A DNA stretch of 64,000 bases from CAVSJA01 sp963728145 (GCA_963728145.1 CAVSJA010000008.1:434001-498000); one strand, 5' to 3'; counted from the first letter of the stretch, positions 1-8,915 are shown. Notes: generated by a model not told the origin, from the sequence alone. Numbers and translations are program-made.

Positions 1-387
1 CAAAAAAGCAATACAGGCCACCAGGACAAGTATCGCAAGAAATTCAAAGCCGTTTATAAGGAAGGTATAGAACCCGCGCAGCATCGGCATGAATAAACGA
101 TGTGTGCCGAGTATGCCATCGAGAATGATCTCAAGTACTTCGAGATTGATAATAATGAAACCAACGTAGATAAAAATATGCAACAAGGCAACCATCGGCC
201 TCTTGAACATCTTCTTTTGACCAAGCGCAAGCAACATAACATTCTTCCATCTTTCACCTTTCCGATCGCTGAAATCTTCATCCTTACCCAAACGGATATT
301 CCTCACGATCTCCCGAATCTTTTTCGTGAAAAACCAGATAGCGAAGATTGTTATGAGAATGAAGAGACCCTGTTGGATGTAGCTCAT
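1..387 (-). CDS. Membrane-anchored (Fe-S)-binding oxidoreductase, N-terminal part only
   Basis: The reverse strand from the ATG at 387 stays open for 129 codons to the window edge, so only the N-terminus is present. The protein begins MSYIQQGLFILITIFAIWFF, followed by a basic stretch and at least two further hydrophobic segments (about residues 65-85 and 105-129). This fits the Bacteroidota family of membrane-anchored heterodisulfide-reductase-like Fe-S oxidoreductases, in which an N-terminal membrane domain precedes 4Fe-4S and CCG domains. The cysteine motifs would lie outside the window, so the assignment rests on the N-terminal pattern and is moderate. It diverges from the phosphoribosyltransferase at 595. 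The LutA-like protein at 51.8 kb is another CCG-type Fe-S protein. Confidence 0.55.
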   Translation of the reverse strand, partial: MSYIQQGLFILITIFAIWFFTKKIREIVRNIRLGKDEDFSDRKGERWKNVMLLALGQKKMFKRPMVALLHIFIYVGFIIINLEVLEIILDGILGTHRLFMPMLRGFYTFLINGFEFLAILVLVACIAFL

Positions 388-410
388 GGTATTGCTAAGT
401 TAGTATTTAA

Positions 411-575
411 GTTGAGAAAGTTGATGGGGTTGATAGGGTTGATGGGGTTGAGTAGTGAACAAGGAATCCAGGATTGTCTTCAATCCTTATCAACTTGTCA
501 ACCTTGCATTCCCGTCCCGCCGTCGGCGGGAGGAACAACTCAGTCAACCAATCAACTAATCAACCAATCAACTTT
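411..575. repeat. Nonamer-word repeat hairpin (GTTGATGGG / caatcaacc words) with nested GC palindrome
   Basis: The left arm (411-452) repeats a 9-base word of the type ttgatgggg. The right arm (487-575) carries the complementary words (tcaacc, atcaacc), so the transcript could fold back on itself. Between them at 515-531 is the palindrome TCCCGCCGTCGGCGGGA. It fills the divergent region between the genes starting at 387 and 595. The same word type recurs at 21.0 and 38.7 kb. Confidence 0.7.
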
Positions 576-581
576 TCACAC

Positions 582-589
582 TACATTTG
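582..589 (+). promoter_or_regulatory. -7 promoter box TACATTTG, 5 nt before the ATG
   Basis: The octamer TACATTTG matches the Bacteroidota -7 consensus TAnnTTTG and is followed by five bases and the ATG at 595. Transcription would start at or next to the A of the ATG, giving a leaderless message. Inferred from sequence only. Confidence 0.5.
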
Positions 590-594
590 ATCCC

Positions 595-1090
595 ATGAAA
601 AAAGACTACATCCTTGACGCCGCTTCTGCCAGTAGAAAACTGGAGCGAATGGCTTATGAGATCGTGGAAAATAATATTGATGAAAAAGAATTGATCCTTG
701 CGGGAATTCGTGAGAGCGGGAGTGTGGTTGCGAGATGTATCGAGCAGTTACTTGCGAAGATCGGGTCATTAAAAACTACTGTCATTACGCTCAGTCTCGA
801 TAAGAAGCATCCAAAAGAAGTTAAGATCAGCCAGGATATCGATTTTTCCGGTAAAGTGATTATCGTGATCGATGATGTTGCCAATAGCGGCAAGACTATG
901 TTATATGCGATGAAGCCTTTTCTCGATTTTCATCCAAAAAAAATTCAAACTCTCGCGCTTGGTTGAGAGAACTCACAAAGCTTATCCGATTTCTACTGAC
1001 TATGTTGGTGTGTCAGTTTCCACAACATTTCAGGAACATATTTATGTTGAAGTAGATGGAGAAAAGGTGACGGGAGCATATTTGAGTTGA
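595..1090 (+). CDS. Phosphoribosyltransferase (PyrR-like), one frameshift near 963
   Basis: The protein begins MKKDYILDAASASRKLERMA and contains the type I phosphoribosyltransferase PRPP loop, VIVIDDVANSGKTM, at about residues 90-103. Short Bacteroidota proteins of this kind are usually annotated as PyrR-like or generic PRTases; the base substrate cannot be told from sequence. The frame stops at 964 (ctt ggt tga). Removing one g there restores a reading frame ending at 1090 (AL-VERTHKAYPISTDYVGVS), giving about 164 residues, the expected size. I read this as a one-base insertion error rather than decay. The start at 595 is preferred over upstream in-frame codons because those lie in repeats and because of the -7 box at 582-589. 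Confidence 0.75.
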
Positions 1091-1233
1091 CATCCCTCTG
1101 TGTCCTCCGTGCTTCTTTGTGTCCTCTGCGTCCAAAAAATCTACGCCGTTAGGAACTCAGTAAATACAGAATGACTGATGTGCAAGTTTTCGGGACGCAG
1201 AGGACACAAAGGAGCACGGAGGACACAGAGAGA
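1091..1233. repeat. Palindromic intergenic repeat with GGAGGACACAGAG-type arms
   Basis: The left arm (about 1091-1132, ctctgtgtcctccgtgcttc) pairs with the right arm (about 1195-1233, cacggaggacacagag). The loop is about 60 bases with no recognisable gene. It lies between two convergent genes and could act as a bidirectional terminator. Related 'cggaggacac' words occur at 56.1 and 46.4 kb. Confidence 0.7.
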
Positions 1234-1235
1234 GA

Positions 1236-2222
1236 TCAGAAATACAGAAAATAGCCTTTAAATTTCCCTTGTGAATCGAACATCAACGTAGGCGCCGGTA
1301 CTTTCACCATATTAAACAGATAAAAAACCGAGCGAAGAAACTTGCTATTGGTTTTGATTTTGGTGAGATCAATATCTGCTGCAAGATAGAATTGCCTGAT
1401 ACGGGGTATATCGTGCCTTGTTATTTCAACACCGTTTTCATCTTCCCATTTGTTTTCAAACCCACCATACATTCCTTCTGCTCCGTATCCAACAGCAATA
1501 TTCAACCATTTGGGAATTTTTGAATCCTTGAAAAATGAATGTATATTAAAACTCAGCCAATGCGTTTGAGAATTGTAATCTTTCAAAATTTTTTCTGACC
1601 AGGTTGGTCCATAGAGTTGATCAACCCTTCCCTTTAGATCATCAGGATAATCACCGGGATGATAACTTAATTTAAATGCTATTCTTTGTTCTTTCCATCC
1701 CAATTCCTGTGCAATAAAACTTCCGACACCAATACCATTGGCCACCATGTCGCCCCAACTAAATCCCCATTCTTCAGAATAGGCATCCTGGACCTCAATA
1801 ATACTTTGATAGGCCAGCGCGCTCATGCCTCCCATCCATACTGAGGTTTTCTGATTTAATCCTGCCCATTTCCAGGTGCGATAGGAAATTCTGCTGAGGT
1901 TGTAAGAGGTCCACATATGCCCCAGCTTATCCATCTGGTTCCACTCGCTATTATCATTGAAGAAATGGAAATCGGTTTTTGGATAATCCCTGTACCAGGC
2001 CTTGTCAAGCGCGATATAAGTGCCTACCCAGAATGCGGCATGCGCCGTGGAGACAACGATCAATTTGGGCTTATTTACTGCAGATTTTTTTTCTGAAGAA
2101 CTATCTTGCGCAACCGTATTTAGAAAAGTAGAGATTGATAAAAGGGCTAGCAAGGCAAGCTTCTTACCTTTGAGAAGGAAAGCAGTTTTACAAGTCAAGA
2201 ACCAGGTGCACAGTAAGCCCAT
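1236..2222 (-). CDS. DUF2279 (YfiM-like) predicted outer-membrane/periplasmic protein
   Basis: A signal-type hydrophobic N-terminus (LALLALLSISTFLNTVAQ) is followed by the DUF2279 core: a His/Ala-rich helix (STAHAAFWVGTYIALDKAWY), MDKLGHMWTSYNLS, and the EVQDAYSEEWGFSWGDMVANG motif near the middle. The last 120 residues look like beta strands. DUF2279 proteins are small predicted lipoproteins or membrane proteins of unknown function; Bacteroidota members often carry the extra C-terminal part seen here. I place the start at the ATG at 2222 rather than the in-frame TTG at 2228, because that TTG is part of a TAATTTTG promoter box. The gene converges on the phosphoribosyltransferase and diverges from phosphoglucomutase. 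Confidence 0.8.
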   Translation of the reverse strand: MGLLCTWFLTCKTAFLLKGKKLALLALLSISTFLNTVAQDSSSEKKSAVNKPKLIVVSTAHAAFWVGTYIALDKAWYRDYPKTDFHFFNDNSEWNQMDKLGHMWTSYNLSRISYRTWKWAGLNQKTSVWMGGMSALAYQSIIEVQDAYSEEWGFSWGDMVANGIGVGSFIAQELGWKEQRIAFKLSYHPGDYPDDLKGRVDQLYGPTWSEKILKDYNSQTHWLSFNIHSFFKDSKIPKWLNIAVGYGAEGMYGGFENKWEDENGVEITRHDIPRIRQFYLAADIDLTKIKTNSKFLRSVFYLFNMVKVPAPTLMFDSQGKFKGYFLYF

Positions 2223-2225
2223 GAG

Positions 2226-2233
2226 CAAAATTA
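2226..2233 (-). promoter_or_regulatory. -7 promoter box TAATTTTG, 3 nt before the ATG
   Basis: On the reverse strand TAATTTTG is followed by ctc and the ATG at 2222. It matches TAnnTTTG exactly. This predicts a leaderless message and argues that the upstream in-frame TTG is not a start codon. Confidence 0.5.
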
Positions 2234-2324
2234 CGTTTACCAGTTTTAAACGGTTTCTGATTCATAAAATTATATATCTTCAAATTATAGGCAACCTAAC
2301 AAAAGTTATATCAAACAGATAGAT

Positions 2325-4049
2325 ATGGAAACAGCGATTCAAAACAAAGTGTCCAACTGGCTCAGCGGAAGCTTTGATCCCATCACTAAAGAGGAGATCG
2401 TTCGCCTCCAAAAAGACAATGAGAAGGACCTTGCCGATGCGTTTTACCGCAACCTGGAATTTGGAACGGGCGGATTAAGGGGAATTATGGGTGTGGGAAC
2501 GAACCGGATGAATAAGTACACCGTGGGTATGGCAACACAAGGTTTTGCGAATTATTTGAAGAAAACCTATCCCGGGAAGGAAATTAAAGTGGCAATTGCC
2601 CACGATAGCCGAAACAATAGCCGATTCTTTGCCGAAACAACCGCAAATGTTTTCGCGGCCAATGATATAAAGGTTTACCTGTTTGAAGAACTAAGGCCAA
2701 CCCCTGAGTTGAGTTTTGCCATCCGTTATTTTAAATGTGATGCAGGGGTTGTGTGTACGGCCTCGCATAATCCAAAAGAGTACAATGGCTATAAGGCGTA
2801 TTGGAATGATGGGGGTCAACTTGTTCCTCCTCATGATAAGAATGTGATCAATGAAGTAGAAAAGATCGCATCTGTTGATGAAGTGCAATGGAGCGGGGGT
2901 GAAAAAAATATTACCCTGATCGGCCGCGAAATTGATGAAGCATATATAAATATGCTGAAGAGTCTTTCAGTGTACCCGGAAGTGATCGCAAAGCAGAAGG
3001 ACCTGAAAATCGTTTATACACCGATTCATGGAACCGGAATCGTACTGGTGCCTGAAGTATTGAAGAGATTTGGTTTCACCAATGTTACGATCGTTGATGA
3101 ACAATCAGAGCCGAATGGAAATTTTCCAACCGTGGTTTATCCAAATCCTGAAGAAGCGGAAGCAATGAGTTTTGCATTAAAGAAAGCAAGACAAATTGAT
3201 GCGGATATTCTTGCAGGAACGGATCCGGATAGTGATCGGGTAGGCATCGGAGTTAAGGATCATCATGGTGATTTTGTGTTGATGAGTGGAAACCAGACTG
3301 CAGTTCTTGCATTCAATTATATGATTGAAGCAAGAAAGGCTAAGGGAATCGCTCAGCCAAATGATATGGTGGTGAAGACTATTGTTACGACCGATATGAT
3401 CGACAAGATCGCAGCGGAAGCCGGCGTGAAATGTTATAATGTACTTACTGGTTTCAAATGGATCGCTGAATTGATCAAGGAAAAGGAAGGAAAGGAGAAT
3501 TATGTTCTGGGAGGAGAGGAGAGTTATGGGTTGATGATTGGATCAAAGATCAGGGATAAGGATGCAATTACGGCTGTTGCCATTCTTTGTGAAATGTGTG
3601 CGTATGAAAAAGACAAAGGCAAGACCTTATTTCAAAAGTTGATTGATCTGTATGTTCATTATGGTTTTTATAAAGAAGCGTTGATCTCCATCACCAAAAA
3701 AGGAATGGATGGACAGCAGCAGATCGCTGCAATGATGGAAGGCTATCGCAAGAATCCTCCTGGAAAAATTAATAATTCTCCTGTTGTTGAATTGCTCGAT
3801 TACGAATTGCGCAAGGGGAAGAATCTTCAGACCGGCAAGGAATGGGATATCAGTCTGCCAAAATCAAATGTGCTTCAATTCATTCTTGCAGATGGAACGA
3901 AGATATCAGCGCGTCCATCCGGTACCGAGCCGAAAATTAAATTTTATTTCAGTGTGAATACGAAGTTGGAAAAGGCGGAGAATTACGACAAGGTGAATGC
4001 GGAGTTGGATGCGAGGATTAAGGATGTGATAAAAGATATGAATCTATAG
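2325..4049 (+). CDS. Phospho-sugar mutase (phosphoglucomutase/phosphomannomutase)
   Basis: A cytosolic alpha-D-phosphohexomutase that interconverts hexose 1- and 6-phosphates (glucose and/or mannose). All four family signatures are present in 574 residues: the substrate loop FGTGGLRG at 46-53, the phosphoserine loop TASHNPKEYNG with catalytic Ser147, the metal loop DPDSDRVG with Asp300, Asp302 and Asp304, the sugar loop GGEESYG at 396-402, and the phosphate-binding RPSGTEPK at 530-537. The length matches the PgcA/ManB-like subfamily common in Firmicutes and Bacteroidota. Whether it prefers glucose or mannose phosphate cannot be decided, so no symbol is given. It is monocistronic, followed by a family A palindrome. 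Confidence 0.95.
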   Translation: METAIQNKVSNWLSGSFDPITKEEIVRLQKDNEKDLADAFYRNLEFGTGGLRGIMGVGTNRMNKYTVGMATQGFANYLKKTYPGKEIKVAIAHDSRNNSRFFAETTANVFAANDIKVYLFEELRPTPELSFAIRYFKCDAGVVCTASHNPKEYNGYKAYWNDGGQLVPPHDKNVINEVEKIASVDEVQWSGGEKNITLIGREIDEAYINMLKSLSVYPEVIAKQKDLKIVYTPIHGTGIVLVPEVLKRFGFTNVTIVDEQSEPNGNFPTVVYPNPEEAEAMSFALKKARQIDADILAGTDPDSDRVGIGVKDHHGDFVLMSGNQTAVLAFNYMIEARKAKGIAQPNDMVVKTIVTTDMIDKIAAEAGVKCYNVLTGFKWIAELIKEKEGKENYVLGGEESYGLMIGSKIRDKDAITAVAILCEMCAYEKDKGKTLFQKLIDLYVHYGFYKEALISITKKGMDGQQQIAAMMEGYRKNPPGKINNSPVVELLDYELRKGKNLQTGKEWDISLPKSNVLQFILADGTKISARPSGTEPKIKFYFSVNTKLEKAENYDKVNAELDARIKDVIKDMNL

Positions 4050-4116
4050 CCTGCGGGTCTTGGTTTATTGCCACAAAGGCTCGATTATTTTGTATGCATT
4101 TTTCTTACAACGATTT

Positions 4117-4329
4117 CGCCCCTTACTCCATGAACCTTGTCATTTCGAGCCCGGTGTAATTAAAGCAATCCCGAATAGAGTAACCAGGGCGAGAAATCTG
4201 CGGTATGAGCTGAACTACGAAAGAGGCAAAGTCACTAATGGTGCAGATTTCTCGCCCTGATGTCTAACTGTATTATATTCCCAATTGGAACCGGGCTCGA
4301 AATGACAAGGTTCATGGGGTAAGGGGCAA
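4117..4329. repeat. Family A palindromic element, copy A1
   Basis: Outer arms at about 4117-4154 and 4291-4329 are near-perfect inverted copies (ccttgtcatttcgagcccgg and its complement). Inner modules AGGGCGAGAAATCTGC (about 4187-4201) and its complement (about 4243-4257) are also inverted. The same arms and inner modules occur at 51.5 and 58.4 kb, but the central region here is different. It lies between convergent genes and encodes no credible protein. Confidence 0.85.
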
Positions 4330-4362
4330 AATCTGAATTTGATCGACGACATAAGGACGATA

Positions 4363-4947
4363 TCACCAAATCCTCGGAATTAATCTCGGAACCCGTTTTT
4401 TGTACTGCGTGTACGCATCCCCGTATTCCATCTCCAATTTCTTTTCTTCTAACGGAATTGCAAGCACCGTATACGTCGTAACGATCACCACACAGATCAA
4501 AGAAGAAAGCCAGGGCAGCAACACAAAAGCCGACCAGATAAAAACAAATGTGACGATGTACAAGGGATGTCTTACATATTTGTAAGCTCCATTCGTAACG
4601 AGAGGTTTCCGTGTTCCATGAATCGCCATTGGTTCATTTAGAAATGATCTGAAATAACGGAGAATATAAAGGATGATGATCAGGCCGGCTATGCCACCAA
4701 TGGCAATCGCGATTATCCTTAAGAATTGTGGTGGATCGAATAATACAAGCTGCTCCATTTTGAATTGGTACAAGACAATACCAATAAATGTTATAGCAGC
4801 AAAAACGATATATAGCTTCCGGTAATATCTATACGCTCCTTTCATCTTCGCAAATGCCCAGGTCTTAAACCAAATGGCAGCAAAGAGACTGTGCAAAAGG
4901 CAGAAAACAACCCAGAATACAACCAACAAAACGTGCGCTAAATTCAT
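4363..4947 (-). CDS. Isoprenylcysteine carboxylmethyltransferase-like membrane protein
   Basis: The 194-residue integral membrane protein has about five hydrophobic segments. It carries the ICMT/PEMT-type signature in the C-terminal half: NGAYKYVRHPLY at about 120-131, then a membrane hairpin, then EEKKLEMEYGDAYTQYKKRV before a basic end. In the family these residues bind S-adenosylmethionine and carry out methyl transfer at the membrane, but the bacterial substrate is unknown. The N-terminus resembles NnrU-type sequences. It is transcribed alone, converging on phosphoglucomutase and diverging from a small lipoprotein gene. Confidence 0.8.
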   Translation of the reverse strand: MNLAHVLLVVFWVVFCLLHSLFAAIWFKTWAFAKMKGAYRYYRKLYIVFAAITFIGIVLYQFKMEQLVLFDPPQFLRIIAIAIGGIAGLIIILYILRYFRSFLNEPMAIHGTRKPLVTNGAYKYVRHPLYIVTFVFIWSAFVLLPWLSSLICVVIVTTYTVLAIPLEEKKLEMEYGDAYTQYKKRVPRLIPRIW

Positions 4948-4953
4948 AAAGGG

Positions 4954-4961
4954 TAAATTTG
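4954..4961 (+). promoter_or_regulatory. -7 promoter box TAAATTTG upstream of the 4994 gene
   Basis: TAAATTTG matches TAnnTTTG. It lies 32 bases before the ATG at 4994 and just outside the divergent methyltransferase-like gene. A start site near 4966 would give a 5' leader of about 28 bases. Confidence 0.4.
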
Positions 4962-4993
4962 TCTCATTTATTCCCTACCTTAATAATCATTCC

Positions 4994-5336
4994 ATGAAAT
5001 ATATAACCCTTTTAGCCCATCCTGGTTTTGATCGCCTGCTCCGTCAAACCCGAACTTGAAAAATTAAGGGCGGAGGAATTGGTACGACTGAACTATAAGC
5101 AACAAAATGGCGTGGATGGAGCAGGACACTGGACGGTATACGAAGTTTTCATCGATTCAATTATTCAAACAAATAAAGATACTCCCACCTTTAAAGTTTT
5201 TGCTCATACCAACGGCGACTACAAGCTTCCGGAAATAGAAGACCATCCCGGAAATTACACAGAAAAATTTTATGATACCCTACAGTTCACCGCGACGAAA
5301 GTCGATACAAAGTGTGGTTGGCGAGTGATTGGATAA
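4994..5336 (+). CDS. Small predicted lipoprotein of unknown function, frameshift near 5030
   Basis: The ATG at 4994 opens a signal-like frame (MKYITLLAHPGF) that stops at 5059. The +1 frame from about 5028 continues as a lipobox (LIAC) and mature protein SVKPELEKLRAEEL to the stop at 5336. Joining the two frames across the run ggttttg gives one lipoprotein of about 113 residues, so a single-base indel is the simplest explanation. The mature part has alternating strand-like segments (HWTVYEVFIDSIIQ, PTFKVFAHTNGD) but no family I recognise. It converges on the PQQ dehydrogenase. Confidence 0.6.
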
Positions 5337-5401
5337 TACTTGGAGCGAGGCACGAGTGATTACATTCTCGAAACATATCACGAACCCATGTCCCTCATGA
5401 T

Positions 5402-5596
5402 CGTCATTCCCGCGGTGTAATTTCATGCACTTTGCGATATGATGCAACCAAGCGGGAACCCCCTGGAACCGAATCGGCAATTACCTGAAATAAATCTGGC
5501 GTAAGCAACAAGGAGCAGCTAATTAGTTGATAGGGGTTTCCCGCTTGGTTGTTTCTTGTCGTAAGTCTCTAGAAATTACACCGCGGGAATGACGAA
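5402..5596. repeat. Family B palindromic element, copy B1
   Basis: The outer arms gtcattcccgcggtgtaatt (about 5403-5422) and its complement (about 5575-5594) enclose inner arms caaccaagcgggaacccc (about 5446) and its complement (about 5535-5553). The same two-tier layout recurs at 14.2 kb with a different centre. It is between convergent genes. Confidence 0.85.
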
Positions 5597-5618
5597 CATG
5601 GTGGTAGAAGTTTCAAAA

Positions 5619-7836
5619 CTAATCCGGCAACGCAAACGCCACATACGCATCCCCCGACTTCGTTCCCAACTTTCCTCCACCGCAAGCAATAACCAAATAT
5701 TGCTTCCCATTCAATGAATACATTGCGGGCGTTGCAAAACCCGCTGCAGGTAATAAATATTCCCATAATAACTCTCCGGTTCTTTTATTGAATGCCCGCA
5801 TCTTTCCGTCACGGGTAGCCGCAATGAATACCAGGCCGCCTGCCGTAACAACGGGGCCGCCATAATTTTCTGTACCGGTAATAATACCCTTTGCTTTGAA
5901 TTCGGGCGTTTCTCCGAGTGGGATCTTCCACACTAATTCGCCATTGTTGAGATTGATTGCATTCAAAGTTCCCCAGGGAGGTTTGACGGCAGGATAGCCT
6001 TCTTTGCTCAGGAATTTATTATAACCGGTGATGCCATAGGGAAGATTTAGAAAAGTATCGATGGGTTGTGGAGGAAATGGCTTTCTTTCTTACTTCTTTT
6101 TAATTGAAGAAGGAAAGGCAATAATTGCATTTTTCTCTTCATCCGATCAATTGTTTGAATGAAGGCATCATGCGACGGCCGGTGTTGATCAGTGCAAGAA
6201 GCGTATCGGGCGTATATTTATCACGCACTTGGAGCAATGAAGGAAAATTTCCTGATCCTTTCATTTCGCCGCCATGGCAGTTACTGCAATGTTGTTTATA
6301 GAGACGCTTGCCCGCTTCGAGATAGTTTTCTTTTTTTGGAGTTAAGTCCCGTTTAACCATCGTAAGCACCCAGGCCATTTCATTTGCGTTCACATAAAGA
6401 ATTCCTGTTGCGGGATCAAAAGCAGGACCGCCCCATTCTGCGCCGCCATCAAATCCTGGAAATACAATTGTTCCTTGTGGAGATGGAGGAGCATACATAT
6501 GATCCTTGCGATAGCTTTCCCATTTTTGTTTGATATCCTGGAAAGAAGTATCGGGCAGCAAATTATTTAGTTCCTCTTCGGGGAATGATTGTCTGGAGAA
6601 TGGTTTCGGTAGAGTTGGAATCGGTTGTGTTGGCCAGATGGATTCACCTTCAACTTCTGTGTCAGTTGGCACCGGTAGTTCTTCGATGGGAAATAGATTG
6701 TCACCCGTTTCGCGATTGAATAGGAAGACAAATCCTGTTTTTGTCGTTTGCGCAACCGCATCAATCTTTTTTCCCTTATGCGTCACTGTTACCAATGCAG
6801 GTGGAGTAGGGATATCGCGATCCCAAACATCATGATGAATATCCTGGAAATGCCAGATGCGTTTGCCGGTATTTGCATCGAGTGCAAGCAGGCAATCGGC
6901 AAATAAGTTTTGTCCCTTTCTTCTTGCTCCATAAAAATCAAATGAAGCCGATCCGGTTGGTACGAATACAATGCCTCTTTCTTCATCCAGGCTCATTCCA
7001 CTCCAGTTATTAGCGCCGCCTATTCGTTTGTAAGCGTTTTTATCTTCCCAGGTTTCGTATCCTAATTCTCCGGATTGAGGAATGGTATGAAAGATCCATT
7101 GCTGTTTGCCGCTGCGGGTATCGTATGCGCGGATATGCCCGGGTGCAGCGGCTGGGCCTTCATCTACTCTTGTACCAAGGATCAAAAGATCTTTATAAAC
7201 TACACCGGGAGATGTATTGGTGACGAAGAGATTTGCTACATCCCTGCCTAATCCATCATGTAAATCAATTTTTCCGCTATCGCCAAAACTGTTAACCAAT
7301 TTACCCGTCTCTGCATTCAGGCAATGCAATTGTGATCCGGCTGTGTAATATAGTCTCCGATCATCTTTTCCATCTGTCCAATAAGCCAGTCCGCGGCTAT
7401 TGTTCATAATAAAGAATGACCTTTTTGAGCCATTGATGCTATCAAATGGATTGAAAACCCATTTTTGTTTCCCGGTTTCTGCATTAATTGCAAAAACTTT
7501 CATTTGCGGAGAGGTCCCATAGAGAATACTATCAATGATGATGGGATTGCATTGAATCTGCGAAAAGTTTACCGTATCCGCATCACCGGTATGAAAGATC
7601 CAGGCAACTTTCAGGTTAGCCACATTGCTGGTATCGATCTGCGTTAGTGAGGAGTAGCGGATCATTTCTTTTGTGCCGCCGTAGTTGGACCAGGTGCTGT
7701 ATTGAGAACTTGGGTTGCTGTTACAGGAAAATAATGCTGTTATAAAGAATGCCATAACAAAAAAAGCCCAGACTCCTGTGGTGAAAACATCAGAAAAAAT
7801 GGGAAAAAAACGGTAGCAATTCCGTTTAAACCTCAT
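5619..7836 (-). CDS. PQQ-dependent dehydrogenase with cytochrome c site, two frameshifts near 6095 and 6150
   Basis: A periplasmic quinoprotein dehydrogenase that would oxidise a sugar or alcohol with PQQ and pass electrons to heme. The N-terminus is a membrane or lipoprotein signal (FFITALFSCNSN). Beta-propeller repeats follow with typical quinoprotein phrases (WIFHTGD, GVVYKDLLILG, GGANNWSGMSLDEERGIVFVPTGS, HHDVWDRDIPTPP, GGAEWGGPAFDP). A heme c motif CSNCH lies near the C-terminal third, and the last blades end ACGGGKLGTKSGDAYVAFALP. The frame breaks after MMPSFKQLI and again near 6095; joining the pieces through EEKNAIIAFLLQL and DTFLNLPYGITGYNKFLSKE restores about 730 residues. I start it at the ATG at 7836; the ATG at 7755, just before the lipobox, is an alternative. 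The substrate is not determinable. Confidence 0.85.
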
Positions 7837-7857
7837 TTTTCGAATAGTTGAGCCTTT

Positions 7858-7865
7858 TAGTTTTG
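7858..7865 (+). promoter_or_regulatory. -7 promoter box TAGTTTTG, 4 nt before the RAYT ATG
   Basis: TAGTTTTG matches TAnnTTTG and is followed by four bases and the ATG at 7870. A T-rich stretch at about 7836-7841 is a possible -33 element. It predicts a leaderless transposase message. Confidence 0.5.
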
Positions 7866-7869
7866 GTTG

Positions 7870-8499
7870 ATGCCAATTAATGAAGTTCATAAATCGCGGT
7901 TTGTCGAGAAATCGTTTTATCATGTCTACAATCGCTGCGTCAAGAGTCAATCGTTATTCTATACTGATGAAAACTACAAATATTTCCTGAAACTGTTTGA
8001 TCGGCATTTAAGTGGAGTATTGAAAGTTTATTCCTGGTGCCTGATTCCAAACCATTTTCATTTCCTTGTTTCAAACAAACTTCATACAGAGTGTAGTTTC
8101 CTCGAGAGAGAATTACAATTGCTTCAGAACAAGCCAAATTCGTATCCGTCGATTGTTAGCAGTCGTTGGAAGAATTTTTTCATTTCGTATAGTCTAGCCT
8201 TAAGAAGGCAAGAGAATATAGGCACGAACGTCTTTGCGCAAAAATTCAAGCATATCGAAGTGAGGACCGATGCGCAATTCAAGAATACGATTCAATACAT
8301 CCATCACAATCCTGCTCATCATCACATCATGAAAGATTTTCAAAACTATCGATGGAGTTCCTATAGCCGGATCCTGAATGATCATCAATCCAAACTTGAG
8401 AAGAAATATGTATTGGATTTGTTTGGCGGTAAGGAGCAATATATTCAGTCACATTTAGATTACGATAGCAATTTCAAATGTGGGTTTGAGGATCTTTAG
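7870..8499 (+). CDS. REP-associated tyrosine transposase (RAYT, Y1_Tnp domain)
   Basis: A single-domain HUH endonuclease of the IS200-like Y1 superfamily, about 209 residues. The HUH motif is in LIPNHFHFLVS (about residues 57-67). The catalytic tyrosine region is IQYIHHNPAHHHIM (about residues 140-153), whose YIHHNP is the RAYT signature. The N-terminal FYHVYNRC is also typical. Known RAYTs cut single-stranded REP hairpins and are linked to spread of REP/BIME repeats. Here the stop codon at 8499 is followed within five bases by an array of palindromic units (family C) that recurs at 12.5 and 18.9 kb, so these are its likely substrates. I use the ATG at 7870; the preceding TTG at 7867 directly follows a -7 box. 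No IS ends are visible, as expected for RAYT. Confidence 0.9.
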   Translation: MPINEVHKSRFVEKSFYHVYNRCVKSQSLFYTDENYKYFLKLFDRHLSGVLKVYSWCLIPNHFHFLVSNKLHTECSFLERELQLLQNKPNSYPSIVSSRWKNFFISYSLALRRQENIGTNVFAQKFKHIEVRTDAQFKNTIQYIHHNPAHHHIMKDFQNYRWSSYSRILNDHQSKLEKKYVLDLFGGKEQYIQSHLDYDSNFKCGFEDL

Positions 8500-8503
8500 A
8501 TGA

Positions 8504-8910
8504 AGTTCCGAACCCTAAAGAGGAATCTTACCAAGGGCTCAGGAAAACTGCAGGGTTCGGAACTCTACATGAGCCGCCAGGCTCCGAGGATTTAGAGTTC
8601 CGAACTCTGGAGGATTGAAGTTCCGAACCTTAAAGAGGAATCTTACCAAGGGCTCAGAAACTTGCAGGGTTCGGAACTCTACATGAGCCGCCAGGCTCCT
8701 AGGATTTAGATTTCCGAACTCAGAGGGCGAGTGGTTCCGAACCCTAAAGAGGCAACTCCACTAGGTATCGGTTCCTCACGGGGTTCGGAACCCTACCTGA
8801 GAGAGTTCCGAACCCTGCAAGCTCGTCATGTATTTGCGAGTTGCCTCTCTAGGGTTCGGAACTTGGTTCGGAACTTAGTTCGGAACTTGGTTCCGTGCCT
8901 GGTTCGGAGC
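8504..8910. repeat. Family C palindromic repeat array C1, next to RAYT
   Basis: At least four units of about 60 bp, each bounded by GTTCCGAACCCT and AGGGTTCGGAAC. Units start near 8506, 8618, 8732 and 8800. The first two lie in an almost exact direct repeat of about 112 bp including the spacer catgagccgccaggctcc. The third differs internally, and the fourth is in the opposite orientation. The array ends with a run of GGTTCGGAACTT half-units (8850-8900). The interior of a canonical unit is aaagaggaatcttaccaagg. The layout resembles BIMEs made of head-to-head REP units. Apparent reading frames through it are not credible. Confidence 0.9.
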
Positions 8911-8915
8911 GCCTA

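Noticed and set aside
100..594. N-terminal extension of the phosphoribosyltransferase
   Set aside because: It overlaps the opposite Fe-S oxidoreductase gene and a word-repeat hairpin; the -7 box at 582-589 supports the ATG at 595.
4060..4260. Small gene after phosphoglucomutase
   Set aside because: The frame is read from the family A palindrome and has no signal, start context or conserved-looking protein.
8504..8910. CRISPR array
   Set aside because: Repeated units are palindromic, in both orientations, with variable interiors and no constant-length unique spacers, and no cas gene is nearby.
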